A stretch of DNA of 64,000 bases from Mucilaginibacter sp. PPCGB 2223 (GTDB lineage: Bacteria; Bacteroidota; Bacteroidia; Sphingobacteriales; Sphingobacteriaceae). Numbering within the stretch: the stretch's first letter is position 1; every line of letters begins with the position of its first letter. The stretch covers positions 1 to 64,000 of the forward strand of contig NZ_MDJS01000003.1 of assembly GCF_001705515.1 (NCBI RefSeq), in the 5' to 3' direction. Shown one piece after another: positions 27,343 to 35,533 of the stretch. The notes under the pieces were generated by a model. It ran no database searches. It had not been told where the DNA came from and saw only the letters and a program-made list of their open reading frames with translations. The translations under genes and the position numbers were made by a program.

Positions 27343-29402
27343 TTCCCCTCCTTCAATACCACGGCGCCCAGCGGTGGTACGGTTATTAATATCGAATCAT
27401 TTTTACCGTGCCATTTTTCGGTACCGCTTTTCATGCCCTTGGGGTTGGTCAGGCCTGAGCCGTTGAACTTTTTATCGTCAGAGTTGAAGATCTCTTTCCA
27501 GGTTCCTTTTTTAGGCACGCCGATGCGGTAGCCGTGGCGGGGCACAGGTGTCATGTTCAGTACGATCACCAGGTCGTCTTTGGCATCGTTGCCTATGCGG
27601 CGGTATACCAAAACCGAGTCGTCGGCATTGCCCCCGTCTATCCATTCAAAGCCATTCCAGGTAAAGGTTTTTTCGTAAAGGGCGGGTTCGGTTTTGTAGA
27701 GCTTATTGAGTGCCTTTACCGTTTCGGATATGCCCCGGTGCGGTGCGTACTCGAGCAGGTGCCAGTCGAGCGATTTTTTGAAATCCCATTCTTCGCTCTG
27801 GCCGAATTCGCCGCCCATAAACAGCAGTTTGGTACCACTGTGGGTGTACATATAGCTGTACAGCAAACGCAGGTTAGCAAATTGCTGCCAATCGTCGCCG
27901 GGCATTTTGCGTAGCAGCGAGCGTTTGCCGTACACTACCTCATCATGCGAAAGCGGCAGCATAAAATTCTCGGTAAAGCCGTACACCGTGCTGAAGGTGA
28001 TCTGGTTATGATGGTATTTGCGGTTTATCGGGTCTTCTTTAAAGTATTTCAGGGTATCGTTCATCCAGCCCATCATCCATTTCATACCAAAGCCCAGGCC
28101 GCCGGTAAAAGTCGGGCGGCTTACACCGGTGAACGAAGTCGATTCCTCGGCGATGGTTTGCACGTCGGGGTAATAGCTGTAAACGGTTTCGTTAAACTCT
28201 TTCAGTAAGGATATCGCCTCAAGGTTATGGTTACCGCCGAAAACATTAGGTTCCCACTCGCCGTGCTTGCGTGAGTAGTCGAGATATAGCATCGATGCCA
28301 CGGCATCCACACGTAAGCCATCGGCATGGTAACGGTCCAGCCAGAACAAAGCGTTACTGATCAGGAAAGCTCTTACCTCGTTGCGGCCGTAGTTAAAAAT
28401 GTACGATTTCCAGTCGGGGTGAAAGCCTTTACGCTCGTCGGCATGCTCGTACAGGTGCGTACCGTCAAAGTTATACAGGCCATGTGCATCGCCCGGGAAG
28501 TGCGAGGGTACCCAATCCAAAATAACGCCTATGCCGGCTTTGTGCAGTTCTTCGATCAGATACATCAAATCCTGCGGACTGCCATATCGCGTCGAAGCCG
28601 CAAAGAAACCCACGATCTGATACCCCCAGCTTGGATAGAACGGGTGCTCCATGATCGGCATAAACTCTACGTGCGTAAAGCCCATCTCTACCACGTAAGG
28701 CACCAGCTTTTTGGCGATATCGCGATAGCCCAAAAACAGGTCGGGGTCTTCGGGGCTGCGGGCCCAGCTGCCCAGGTGTATTTCGTAGACGGACCATGGC
28801 TGGTTCAGCCCATTGATTTTAAAACGCTTCTTCATCCAATCCTGGTCGGCCCATTCGTAAAAAGTATGGGTAACGATGGATGCAGTGCGTGGCGGCTCTT
28901 CCCAGCGCAGGGCAAAGGGGTCGCTCTTTTCGAGGTCGGCGCCCGACGAGGAATTAATAAAATATTTATAACGCTCGCCATCGCCGATGTTCGGGATAAA
29001 ACCTTCCCAAATGCCCGAGCCGTCCCAGCGCACAAGCAGCTTATGCGAGCCTTTGTTCCAGCCGTTAAAATTACCTATGACTGATACGTACTGCGCATTC
29101 GGCGCCCATACGGCAAAATAAGTGCCCACCACACCCTTATGCTCCACCACGTGCGAACCGAACTTTTCGTAAAGCTTATAATGCTTGCCGCTTTTAAACA
29201 GGGCCACGTCGAAATCGGTAAACAAACTGTACGATTCGACGGGGTTCATCGGCTCGGTGGCCATAGTATCGATTTTAGCTTTTGAAGCAGCTTTTTTTGT
29301 GGTGGGTTTAATAGCTTTTTCGGTCGGTTTAGCCGTTTTTTTTAATTTGGTGGCTTTTACTTCTTCGTTAGGAGCAGGTTTGGGGGCAGCTTTTTTGGCC
29401 AT
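27339..29402 (-). CDS. glgB: 1,4-alpha-glucan branching enzyme
   Basis: 687 residues. A CBM48 domain (about 65-160) precedes the GH13 barrel with DWVPSHF, nucleophile DGLRVDAVASM, acid/base Glu in TIAEESTSF and the LPLSHDEVVYGK stretch. Introduces alpha-1,6 branches into glycogen. The first 46 residues are rich in Lys, Ala and Pro and absent from usual GlgB; M47 or M51 (MATEPMNPVESYSLF) are alternative starts closer to the family N-terminus. Confidence 0.95.
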   Translation of the reverse strand: MAKKAAPKPAPNEEVKATKLKKTAKPTEKAIKPTTKKAASKAKIDTMATEPMNPVESYSLFTDFDVALFKSGKHYKLYEKFGSHVVEHKGVVGTYFAVWAPNAQYVSVIGNFNGWNKGSHKLLVRWDGSGIWEGFIPNIGDGERYKYFINSSSGADLEKSDPFALRWEEPPRTASIVTHTFYEWADQDWMKKRFKINGLNQPWSVYEIHLGSWARSPEDPDLFLGYRDIAKKLVPYVVEMGFTHVEFMPIMEHPFYPSWGYQIVGFFAASTRYGSPQDLMYLIEELHKAGIGVILDWVPSHFPGDAHGLYNFDGTHLYEHADERKGFHPDWKSYIFNYGRNEVRAFLISNALFWLDRYHADGLRVDAVASMLYLDYSRKHGEWEPNVFGGNHNLEAISLLKEFNETVYSYYPDVQTIAEESTSFTGVSRPTFTGGLGFGMKWMMGWMNDTLKYFKEDPINRKYHHNQITFSTVYGFTENFMLPLSHDEVVYGKRSLLRKMPGDDWQQFANLRLLYSYMYTHSGTKLLFMGGEFGQSEEWDFKKSLDWHLLEYAPHRGISETVKALNKLYKTEPALYEKTFTWNGFEWIDGGNADDSVLVYRRIGNDAKDDLVIVLNMTPVPRHGYRIGVPKKGTWKEIFNSDDKKFNGSGLTNPKGMKSGTEKWHGKNDSILITVPPLGAVVLKEGK

Positions 29403-29590
29403 GGCAGTAAGGTTGTATATCTATTGTACAGCGATGGCAACAAATTGTTCTCAACGCCGGGATTGTTGGCACAAGTTAGTAAATGATGATTGATTTCGGA
29501 TTTTTTATTTTTAAGTAAAGCGATGGATTTTGTTGGAAGGTTGGATTGTTCAGTCTTGAGTCTTGATTCCTGACTCTTGATTCTATTTCA

Positions 29591-29694
29591 GGGCGTTTCC
29601 CTGCGGGCCGCGCTGTGCGCTCATACTACGCAGGCATTAGCCACAAGGCCGGTATCCCTGTCTGCCGACAGGCAGGCGCTGCCATCGCTAACGC
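29591..29694 (+). repeat. REP-like repeat, copy B
   Basis: GGGCGTTTCCCTGCGGGCC... GCAGGCATTAGCCAC... GGCCGGTATCC... ATCGCTAACGC. Differs from copy C by an internal small palindrome (CTGCCGACAGGCAG). Lies in a 430-base gene-free stretch (29403-29833) that otherwise holds CTTGATTCCTG direct repeats and a terminator. Confidence 0.8.
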
Positions 29695-29695
29695 A

Positions 29696-29730
29696 AAAAG
29701 CCCGGCATACTTTTAATTCCGGGCTTGATA
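29696..29730 (-). terminator. Terminator downstream of GH31 gene
   Basis: Stem AAGCCCGG (29698-29705) / CCGGGCTT (29719-29726), with a T run on the minus strand after it. Ends the GH31 message. Confidence 0.75.
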
Positions 29731-29833
29731 AAAATGCTGTGCTTATCGCTTACATAAGATTTCTCCTATTGTCGAAATGACAAGGCGAGGAAAAAATCCG
29801 GTGTAATCATACAAAATCAGTGTAATCCAAACA

Positions 29834-32284
29834 CTATTTAAATATCTGTATCATCCTGAAATTTTTGTTCGCTTTAAAGCGGTAGCGTTCCAGTTCGTCG
29901 AGGGTCACTTTAATTACGCTCTTGTTATCTACCAGCACCTTTGATGGTTTAAATGGCAGGCCGATGATCTTCATCTCGTAGTTTTCGTAACGCGGGGTGT
30001 ACAAACCTTCAACCGATTGGGTGATGGTCATGCTGTTATCGTCGCCCGTGGTCACGAATTTCTTTTCGAGGTAGATGTCCTGCTCGTAGGCAAAGGTTTC
30101 GCCGTAATCTTCAAAAAAGAAGGAATTAACCTCATACGGCGCATAGTATACCTGGAACAACAATTCGTCGATCTGTTTTTCGCCAACGTACTGCATTACC
30201 GGCGATTCGGGTATTACCGATCCTGCTTTCACAAATATCGGCATCGAATCGAGCGGGGTTTCCACCACCAGTTCGGCTCCGCCCTTCAATTTTTCGTGCG
30301 TCCAGTAATGGTACCAATCGCCTTTGGGCAAATAAACCTTGCGACTTTTAATACCGGGATCCATTACCGGGCAAACCAGTATTTTATCGCCAAAGGTAAA
30401 CTCATCTTGGCGGAAGTGGTTGATCTCTACATCCTGCTCCTGCATCACCAGCGGGCGCAGTATCGGGAAACCGTAGCGGTTATGCTCCCAGAACGCCGAA
30501 TAGAAATACGGCATCAGGCGGTAGCGCAGCTCAATAAACTTGCGGTTGATGTTGGTATAAGGTTCGCCAAAGCTCCATGGCTCGCGCTCGCGGGTATCGC
30601 CGGCAGAGTGGGCGCGCATAAAGGGCGAAAATACGCCCAGTTGTATCCACCGGGTAAACAGCTCGCCGTCGGGCTCGCCGCTAAAGCCGCCTATGTCGGT
30701 ACCTACGAAAGATACGCCCGATATCGATAAACGCTGGCACTGGATGTTGGCCAGCTTCAGGTGTTCCCACGAGGCCACGTTGTCGCCCGTCCACACGCAG
30801 GCATAGCGTTGCAGGCCCGAATAGCCTGCACGGGTTATGGTGAACGGACGTTTATTCTTCATCAGTTTGCGCAAACCCTCGTAGGTTGCGCGCACCATTT
30901 GCATACCGTAAACATTGTGCGCCTTGCGATGCGAGCCACGATGGCCATCATACTGGTGGCGCACATCATCGGGGAAAGTACCGGCACCAAAAACGGCAGG
31001 TTCGTTCATATCGTTCCAAACACCGGCTACACCCAGCTCAACCAGTTCGTCGAACAAGCCGCCCCACCATTCGCGTACCTCGGGGTTAGTAAAATCGGGG
31101 AACTGGCAGCGGCCCGGCCATACGTGGCCCTCCATAAAGTAATCATCGCAGCGGCGGCAGAAGTATTTCTTTTCCTTGCCTTCTTTAAAGACACCGTAAT
31201 TATCGTCGACACGGATACCCGGATCGATGATCACTACCGTTTTAAACCCCTGGTCGGAAAGGTCGCGGATCATCTTTTTCGGATCGGGGAAATATTTGCG
31301 GTTCCAGGTAAAACAGCGGTAACCATCCATATAGTCGATGTCGAGGTAAATGGCATCGCAGGGTATTTGATTTTTGCGGAAATTGGCAGCAACCTCCCTC
31401 ACTTTCGACTCGGGGTAATAGCTCCAGCGGCACTGCTGGTAGCCCAGCGCCCAAAGCGGCGGCATAGGGTGCATGCCGGTAAGCTGGTGGTAGCGTTTTA
31501 CCACGTCCATCATGTGCGGGCCGTGGATGTAGTAGTACTGCAGTTCGCCGCCATCGGCCCAGAAACTTGTTTTATTTTTATCCTCGGCACCGAAATCAAA
31601 GTGTGCCTTAAAAGTATTATCGAAAAAAATACCGTGCGCTATCCCATCGTGCAAACTGATATAAAAAGGGATGCTGCGGTATAAGGGGTCCTGGTCCTTA
31701 GCGAACGAGTAGGCATCGGTGTTCCAGTTTACGAGGCGCTTGCCCACCAGGTTAAGCTCGGTAGCTTTATCGCCAAGGCCAAAAAAGCTTTCGCCGGGGT
31801 GGCAAACCTTGGTACCGTAAACGTAGTAGCCGCCAAACTGCACGTTCTCTTCCCAGTGCATGGGTTTGGCATCAACGCTGGTGATATGGTTCTCGTTATC
31901 TGAAAATGAAATGTGGAAATCCTTTTTGCGGATGTGACAGTTAACGCGATTGGTTGATACCTGGTACTCGTCCTCCGTCTCGTTCAACGAAAATACCGAT
32001 ACGCGGTGTGATGTTTTACTGATCGCATAGCTAAACTCTTCGAGGAAAACACCATGAGGCGCCAAACGCACACGGATGATATCGTCGGTAACGACAATGA
32101 TCTCGACCTTGGCATCTGCATCCGAAAAATAAAACCTGTTGCTGTCCTGGGTTACTTTGAGCACCTGGCCCAGGTATTTTTTAACAATAGGCTTCAGGCC
32201 TACAACAGGGTTGTTTAAATGCTGGATCACCTCTTCTTCGATCACCACCTTGGCAGGTATTTCCGGGTCTTCGATCTTTTCCAT
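29834..32284 (-). CDS. GH31 alpha-glucosidase
   Basis: 816 residues. N-terminal beta-sandwich (about 40-270), then the GH31 barrel: DIDYMDGYRCFTW, nucleophile Asp in GVWNDMNEPAVF, TRAGYSGLQRYACVWTGDN with the acid/base Asp, and GTDIGGF. Releases glucose from non-reducing ends of malto-oligosaccharides. No signal peptide is seen, so it is probably intracellular and works with the GH13 enzyme encoded upstream. Confidence 0.94.
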   Translation of the reverse strand: MEKIEDPEIPAKVVIEEEVIQHLNNPVVGLKPIVKKYLGQVLKVTQDSNRFYFSDADAKVEIIVVTDDIIRVRLAPHGVFLEEFSYAISKTSHRVSVFSLNETEDEYQVSTNRVNCHIRKKDFHISFSDNENHITSVDAKPMHWEENVQFGGYYVYGTKVCHPGESFFGLGDKATELNLVGKRLVNWNTDAYSFAKDQDPLYRSIPFYISLHDGIAHGIFFDNTFKAHFDFGAEDKNKTSFWADGGELQYYYIHGPHMMDVVKRYHQLTGMHPMPPLWALGYQQCRWSYYPESKVREVAANFRKNQIPCDAIYLDIDYMDGYRCFTWNRKYFPDPKKMIRDLSDQGFKTVVIIDPGIRVDDNYGVFKEGKEKKYFCRRCDDYFMEGHVWPGRCQFPDFTNPEVREWWGGLFDELVELGVAGVWNDMNEPAVFGAGTFPDDVRHQYDGHRGSHRKAHNVYGMQMVRATYEGLRKLMKNKRPFTITRAGYSGLQRYACVWTGDNVASWEHLKLANIQCQRLSISGVSFVGTDIGGFSGEPDGELFTRWIQLGVFSPFMRAHSAGDTREREPWSFGEPYTNINRKFIELRYRLMPYFYSAFWEHNRYGFPILRPLVMQEQDVEINHFRQDEFTFGDKILVCPVMDPGIKSRKVYLPKGDWYHYWTHEKLKGGAELVVETPLDSMPIFVKAGSVIPESPVMQYVGEKQIDELLFQVYYAPYEVNSFFFEDYGETFAYEQDIYLEKKFVTTGDDNSMTITQSVEGLYTPRYENYEMKIIGLPFKPSKVLVDNKSVIKVTLDELERYRFKANKNFRMIQIFK

Positions 32285-32429
32285 AATAGTTTATACAGGG
32301 TTTGCGCTAATACAGTTCCAAAAAAAGTAAAATAATTACTAATAGGAAGCCAAAAATTAAAATTAAGCTTAATTTTCAACAGATAAACTTAAAATTTTGT
32401 ATATTTTTAAAAAAGCGCTGAAATATTTT

Positions 32430-34136
32430 TCAAAAACTCAATAAAAAACCGCCGGTTGCGGGTATAGCGATGTGCAGGCCCTGGGTAAAAATATCAGCAG
32501 TGTAGCTTTCATTACTCAACAGATCGGTAAAAGTGGTGATGGGGTCCATCCGCAATTCGCCTTCTATATCGCGGGGGAGTTTAACTGTCAATTGCCGTTC
32601 TTCGCGGTGGAAGTTAACTAAAACCAATATCCTTTCGTTTTCGGTATAGCGCAGGTAGGCGTATATCCGCTCGTCGAAACCGCTGCCTTCGCTGAGGTTG
32701 ATCAGCATCAGCTCGTAAAATTTGCCCGAAGTGATGGCCGCGCTGGTACCGGATGCGTTGAGCAGTTTGCTGTAGAATTCGCGCAGGTACTTTTGCGATT
32801 CGGACAGTTGCCCGCCATCGAATTTGCCGTTATTGAGCCATTTTTGATGTTCGGGCACGCCCCAATAGTCGAATATGGTGGTACGGCCGTTACCTTCGTT
32901 AAAACCAGGAACGCCCGCGGCGGGTTCGCCCACCTCCTGGCCCGAATAGATCATTACCGGGCCGGTCGACAGGGTTGCCGAAACGATCATACCCGGTACT
33001 GCCAGCCAGGCGTCGCCGGCAAAATGCGGCGAAGCAATACGTTCCTCGTCGTGATTTTCCAGGAAGCGCAGCATGTGCTCCGGAAAATCCTGGCTTTCGT
33101 GAAAAACACAACGGTTGATATCCCAGATGGTAGCATAAGTTTCGTTACGGATAAGGCGTTTCACCGAATCGTACAAACCAACCTTATCGTACAGGTAATC
33201 AAAATGCCCGTTAAAAATATAGTTGCGGTACTGGCCGTTGTTGTAAGCTTCACCCATAAAGATCATCCCGGGGTATTGCTTTTTCACTTCGGGGATCACC
33301 CAGCTCCAAAACTCTACGGGCACCATCTCCACCATATCGCAGCGGAAGCCATTTACGCCTTTTGCCGCCCAGAAACACAGGATGTGGTACATCTTTTTCC
33401 AGAGCACGTGCAGCGGGTCGAAGTGGGTTTGATGACCGGCGAGGTAATCCACACCGTAATTCAGCTTGATGGTTTCGAACCAGTCGGTAATGGAGGGTGT
33501 GGCGCTGAAAACATCGTTACCGGTAGCTTTGGCGGGATTCTCATCAAAATGCCCGTCTTTTAACGGACTGCTGAACCCATCGCCGCCGGGATTATACCAT
33601 GCCGGGACTTTGAATGGCTGCCCGGGAAAATAATAAAAATCGTTTTTCGGATCGAAATGCTTCGAGGTATCATCATCTTCGCCGAAATCGCGCACGCCTT
33701 CGGGTTTAGCGTCGGATCTGTAGGTACGTGCCACGTGGTTCGGCACCAGGTCAATAATAACTTTCAGGCCGTTGGCATGTGTGCGTCTCACCAGGGCCTC
33801 AAATTCGGCCATGCGGTTTGGCACGTCTACCGCCAGGTCGGGCGCTATGTCGTAATAATCGTTGATGGCGTACGGCGAGCCTGCCCTGCCTTTCACCACA
33901 TCCGGATCGTCGGGACGGATGCCGTATTGCGAATGATCCGTCATGGTGGCGTGTTCGATGACACCGGTGTACCAAACATGGGTAATGCCCATGGCTTTCA
34001 ATTCGCGCAAAGCAATATCGGTAATATCATTAAGCTTGCCCACACCATTCTCTTCGACCGAGCCGTATGTTTTGTTGGTAGTATTGGTATTGCCGAATAA
34101 GCGGGGTAAGAGCTGGTAGATGATATGTTTGTGCAT
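32430..34136 (-). CDS. GH13 alpha-amylase family enzyme
   Basis: 568 residues. The barrel motifs are visible: DLVPNHV, the nucleophile in GFRCDMVEMVP, the Glu in FMGEAYNNG and the transition-state Asp in FLENHDEER. The insertion after GIRPDDPDVVKGRAGSPYAIND and the C-terminal beta domain fit intracellular maltogenic or oligosaccharide-active enzymes. No signal peptide. 145 bases upstream of the GH31 gene. Confidence 0.9.
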   Translation of the reverse strand: MHKHIIYQLLPRLFGNTNTTNKTYGSVEENGVGKLNDITDIALRELKAMGITHVWYTGVIEHATMTDHSQYGIRPDDPDVVKGRAGSPYAINDYYDIAPDLAVDVPNRMAEFEALVRRTHANGLKVIIDLVPNHVARTYRSDAKPEGVRDFGEDDDTSKHFDPKNDFYYFPGQPFKVPAWYNPGGDGFSSPLKDGHFDENPAKATGNDVFSATPSITDWFETIKLNYGVDYLAGHQTHFDPLHVLWKKMYHILCFWAAKGVNGFRCDMVEMVPVEFWSWVIPEVKKQYPGMIFMGEAYNNGQYRNYIFNGHFDYLYDKVGLYDSVKRLIRNETYATIWDINRCVFHESQDFPEHMLRFLENHDEERIASPHFAGDAWLAVPGMIVSATLSTGPVMIYSGQEVGEPAAGVPGFNEGNGRTTIFDYWGVPEHQKWLNNGKFDGGQLSESQKYLREFYSKLLNASGTSAAITSGKFYELMLINLSEGSGFDERIYAYLRYTENERILVLVNFHREERQLTVKLPRDIEGELRMDPITTFTDLLSNESYTADIFTQGLHIAIPATGGFLLSF

Positions 34137-34276
34137 GGGATTGGTTGTAATGTCGAAAGGTTTGAATGTTTTAAAGTTGGTCGTCGGTTGTTTGACAGCT
34201 AATGCTGTTTTTCGTTTGAGGTTTGAATGCTATTGAATATCTTGATTCTTACTTCTTGGCTCCTGGTTTGCATTTC

Positions 34277-34360
34277 GGGCGTTCCCTGCGGGCCGCGCTT
34301 TCCGCTCATACTGCACAGGCATTAGCCACGAGGCCGGTATCCGCTGCAATCGCTAACGCG
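34277..34360 (+). repeat. REP-like repeat, copy C
   Basis: GGGCGTTCCCTGCGGGCC... GGCATTAGCCACG... GGCCGGTATCCGCTGCAATCGCTAACGC. Best intact example in the window and the comparison used to rebuild copy A. The gene-free stretch 34137-34487 holds this repeat and the next palindrome. Confidence 0.85.
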
Positions 34361-34378
34361 GGTATTCCGTTATTACAA

Positions 34379-34477
34379 CGTCATTGCGAGACACGAAGCA
34401 ATCTCTACACATACAGGTCCGATTTAATGCATCGATTGTCCTCCGTAGAGATTGCTTCGCTACCGCTCGCAATGACG
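34379..34477. repeat. GTCATTGCGAG-type palindromic element, copy 2
   Basis: Starts CGTCATTGCGAGACACGAAG and ends CTCGCAATGACG, with GAAGCAATCTCTAC and GTAGAGATTGCTTC arms. It follows REP copy C after 19 bases. Confidence 0.88.
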
Positions 34478-34487
34478 GGTGGAGAAT

Positions 34488-35138
34488 TTACAACTCTTCC
34501 AACCTCTCCAAAGTCATCTTATCCAAACCACTAACCACCAGGTCGGCCTCTCCCAAAACATCCGGCGAACCAATACCCACGCACTTCATGCCGCCGGCAA
34601 TGGCTGCTTCAACGCCGGCGATGGCGTCTTCAAAAACCACGCATCCGGCCGGGGTTACGCCTACGGCTTCGGCGCCTTTTAAAAATACTTCGGGGTCGGG
34701 TTTGGCCTTGGATACTTTGTTGCCATCGATCACGGCGTCGAACAAATGCTCAATGCCCACCTTTTGCAGGATGATACCGGCGTTCTTACTGGCCGAACCT
34801 AAAGCCGTTTTAATACCCGCGGCACGGCAGGCTTCTAAAAACTCTTTAGCTCCGGGTAGTATCTCATCGGGCTGCATTTTCGTAATCATATCCACATACC
34901 AGGTGTTTTTGAGTGTGGCCAGTTGTTCCTGCTCCGCTTCGGTTTTGGTAATGCCGCCTATGCCTAAGATGATCTGTAACGACCGTAAACGGCTTACGCC
35001 TTTTAACAGTTCGTTGTCGTGCTCGGTAAAATCAAATCCCAGCTGGGCGGCCAGGCGTTTCCAGGCTTTATAATGGTAAACGGCGGTATCGACAATAACG
35101 CCGTCGAGATCAAATATGCATGCTTTTATTGTACTCAT
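34488..35138 (-). CDS. pgmB: Beta-phosphoglucomutase
   Basis: 216 residues from ATG 35138 (MSTIKACIF). HAD superfamily: nucleophile motif FDLDGVIVDT, the beta-PGM signature KGVSRLRSL, LGSASKNA and the late EDAIAGVEAA. Converts beta-glucose 1-phosphate to glucose 6-phosphate. It sits with GH13, GH31 and glgB genes, but no GH65 maltose phosphorylase, the usual source of its substrate, is in the window. Confidence 0.92.
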   Translation of the reverse strand: MSTIKACIFDLDGVIVDTAVYHYKAWKRLAAQLGFDFTEHDNELLKGVSRLRSLQIILGIGGITKTEAEQEQLATLKNTWYVDMITKMQPDEILPGAKEFLEACRAAGIKTALGSASKNAGIILQKVGIEHLFDAVIDGNKVSKAKPDPEVFLKGAEAVGVTPAGCVVFEDAIAGVEAAIAGGMKCVGIGSPDVLGEADLVVSGLDKMTLERLEEL

Positions 35139-35290
35139 GTTTAGTTGCAATAAGGCAATAAATATAGGGCTTTTATGGGATTTGAGCCGGATTTTTGGTA
35201 AATTTACGTTTGGAGCGGGAAGCGCGATGCCGGAAGCCGGAAGCTTGAAAAGCGGAAAAATTTCTTACAATTTCCCCCCTGTTCTTTTAC

Positions 35291-35444
35291 GCGTCATTGC
35301 GAGGCACGAAGACAACCGAGCGATAGCGGGCTCATGGATACCAATAAAAAACAAATTATCAATCCATAATCTCTGCATACGCAGGTCCGATTGGGTGCAT
35401 CGATTGTCCTAAGTAGGGATTGCTTCGCTACCGCTCGCAACGAC
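35291..35444. repeat. GTCATTGCGAG-type palindromic element, copy 3
   Basis: Starts GCGTCATTGCGAGGCACGAAG, ends CTCGCAACGACG; about 154 bases, longer than the others because of an extra segment (about 35312-35370) in the left half. Fills most of the gap 35139-35533. Followed by the short AATACCCATGTG motif at 35486-35497. Confidence 0.8.
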
Positions 35445-35533
35445 GAATGGAAGAAACGTCTTTCACAAATCTAAAAATACCCATAAATACCCATGTGTTT
35501 TTAACTAACTTAGGCGTATAAACCATCACCCCG

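Noticed and set aside
28326-29084. 252-codon frame opposite glgB
   Set aside because: Antisense shadow; no motif, and glgB is complete on the other strand.
30761-31684. 307-codon frame opposite the GH31 gene, and similar frames opposite glgB and the GH13 gene
   Set aside because: Antisense shadows of GC-rich genes whose motifs and length are unambiguous.
34223-34534. Open frame reading ...RAALSAHTAQALATRPVS... and a similar one at 29577-29780
   Set aside because: They are translations of the REP-like repeat; the same peptide arises wherever the repeat occurs.
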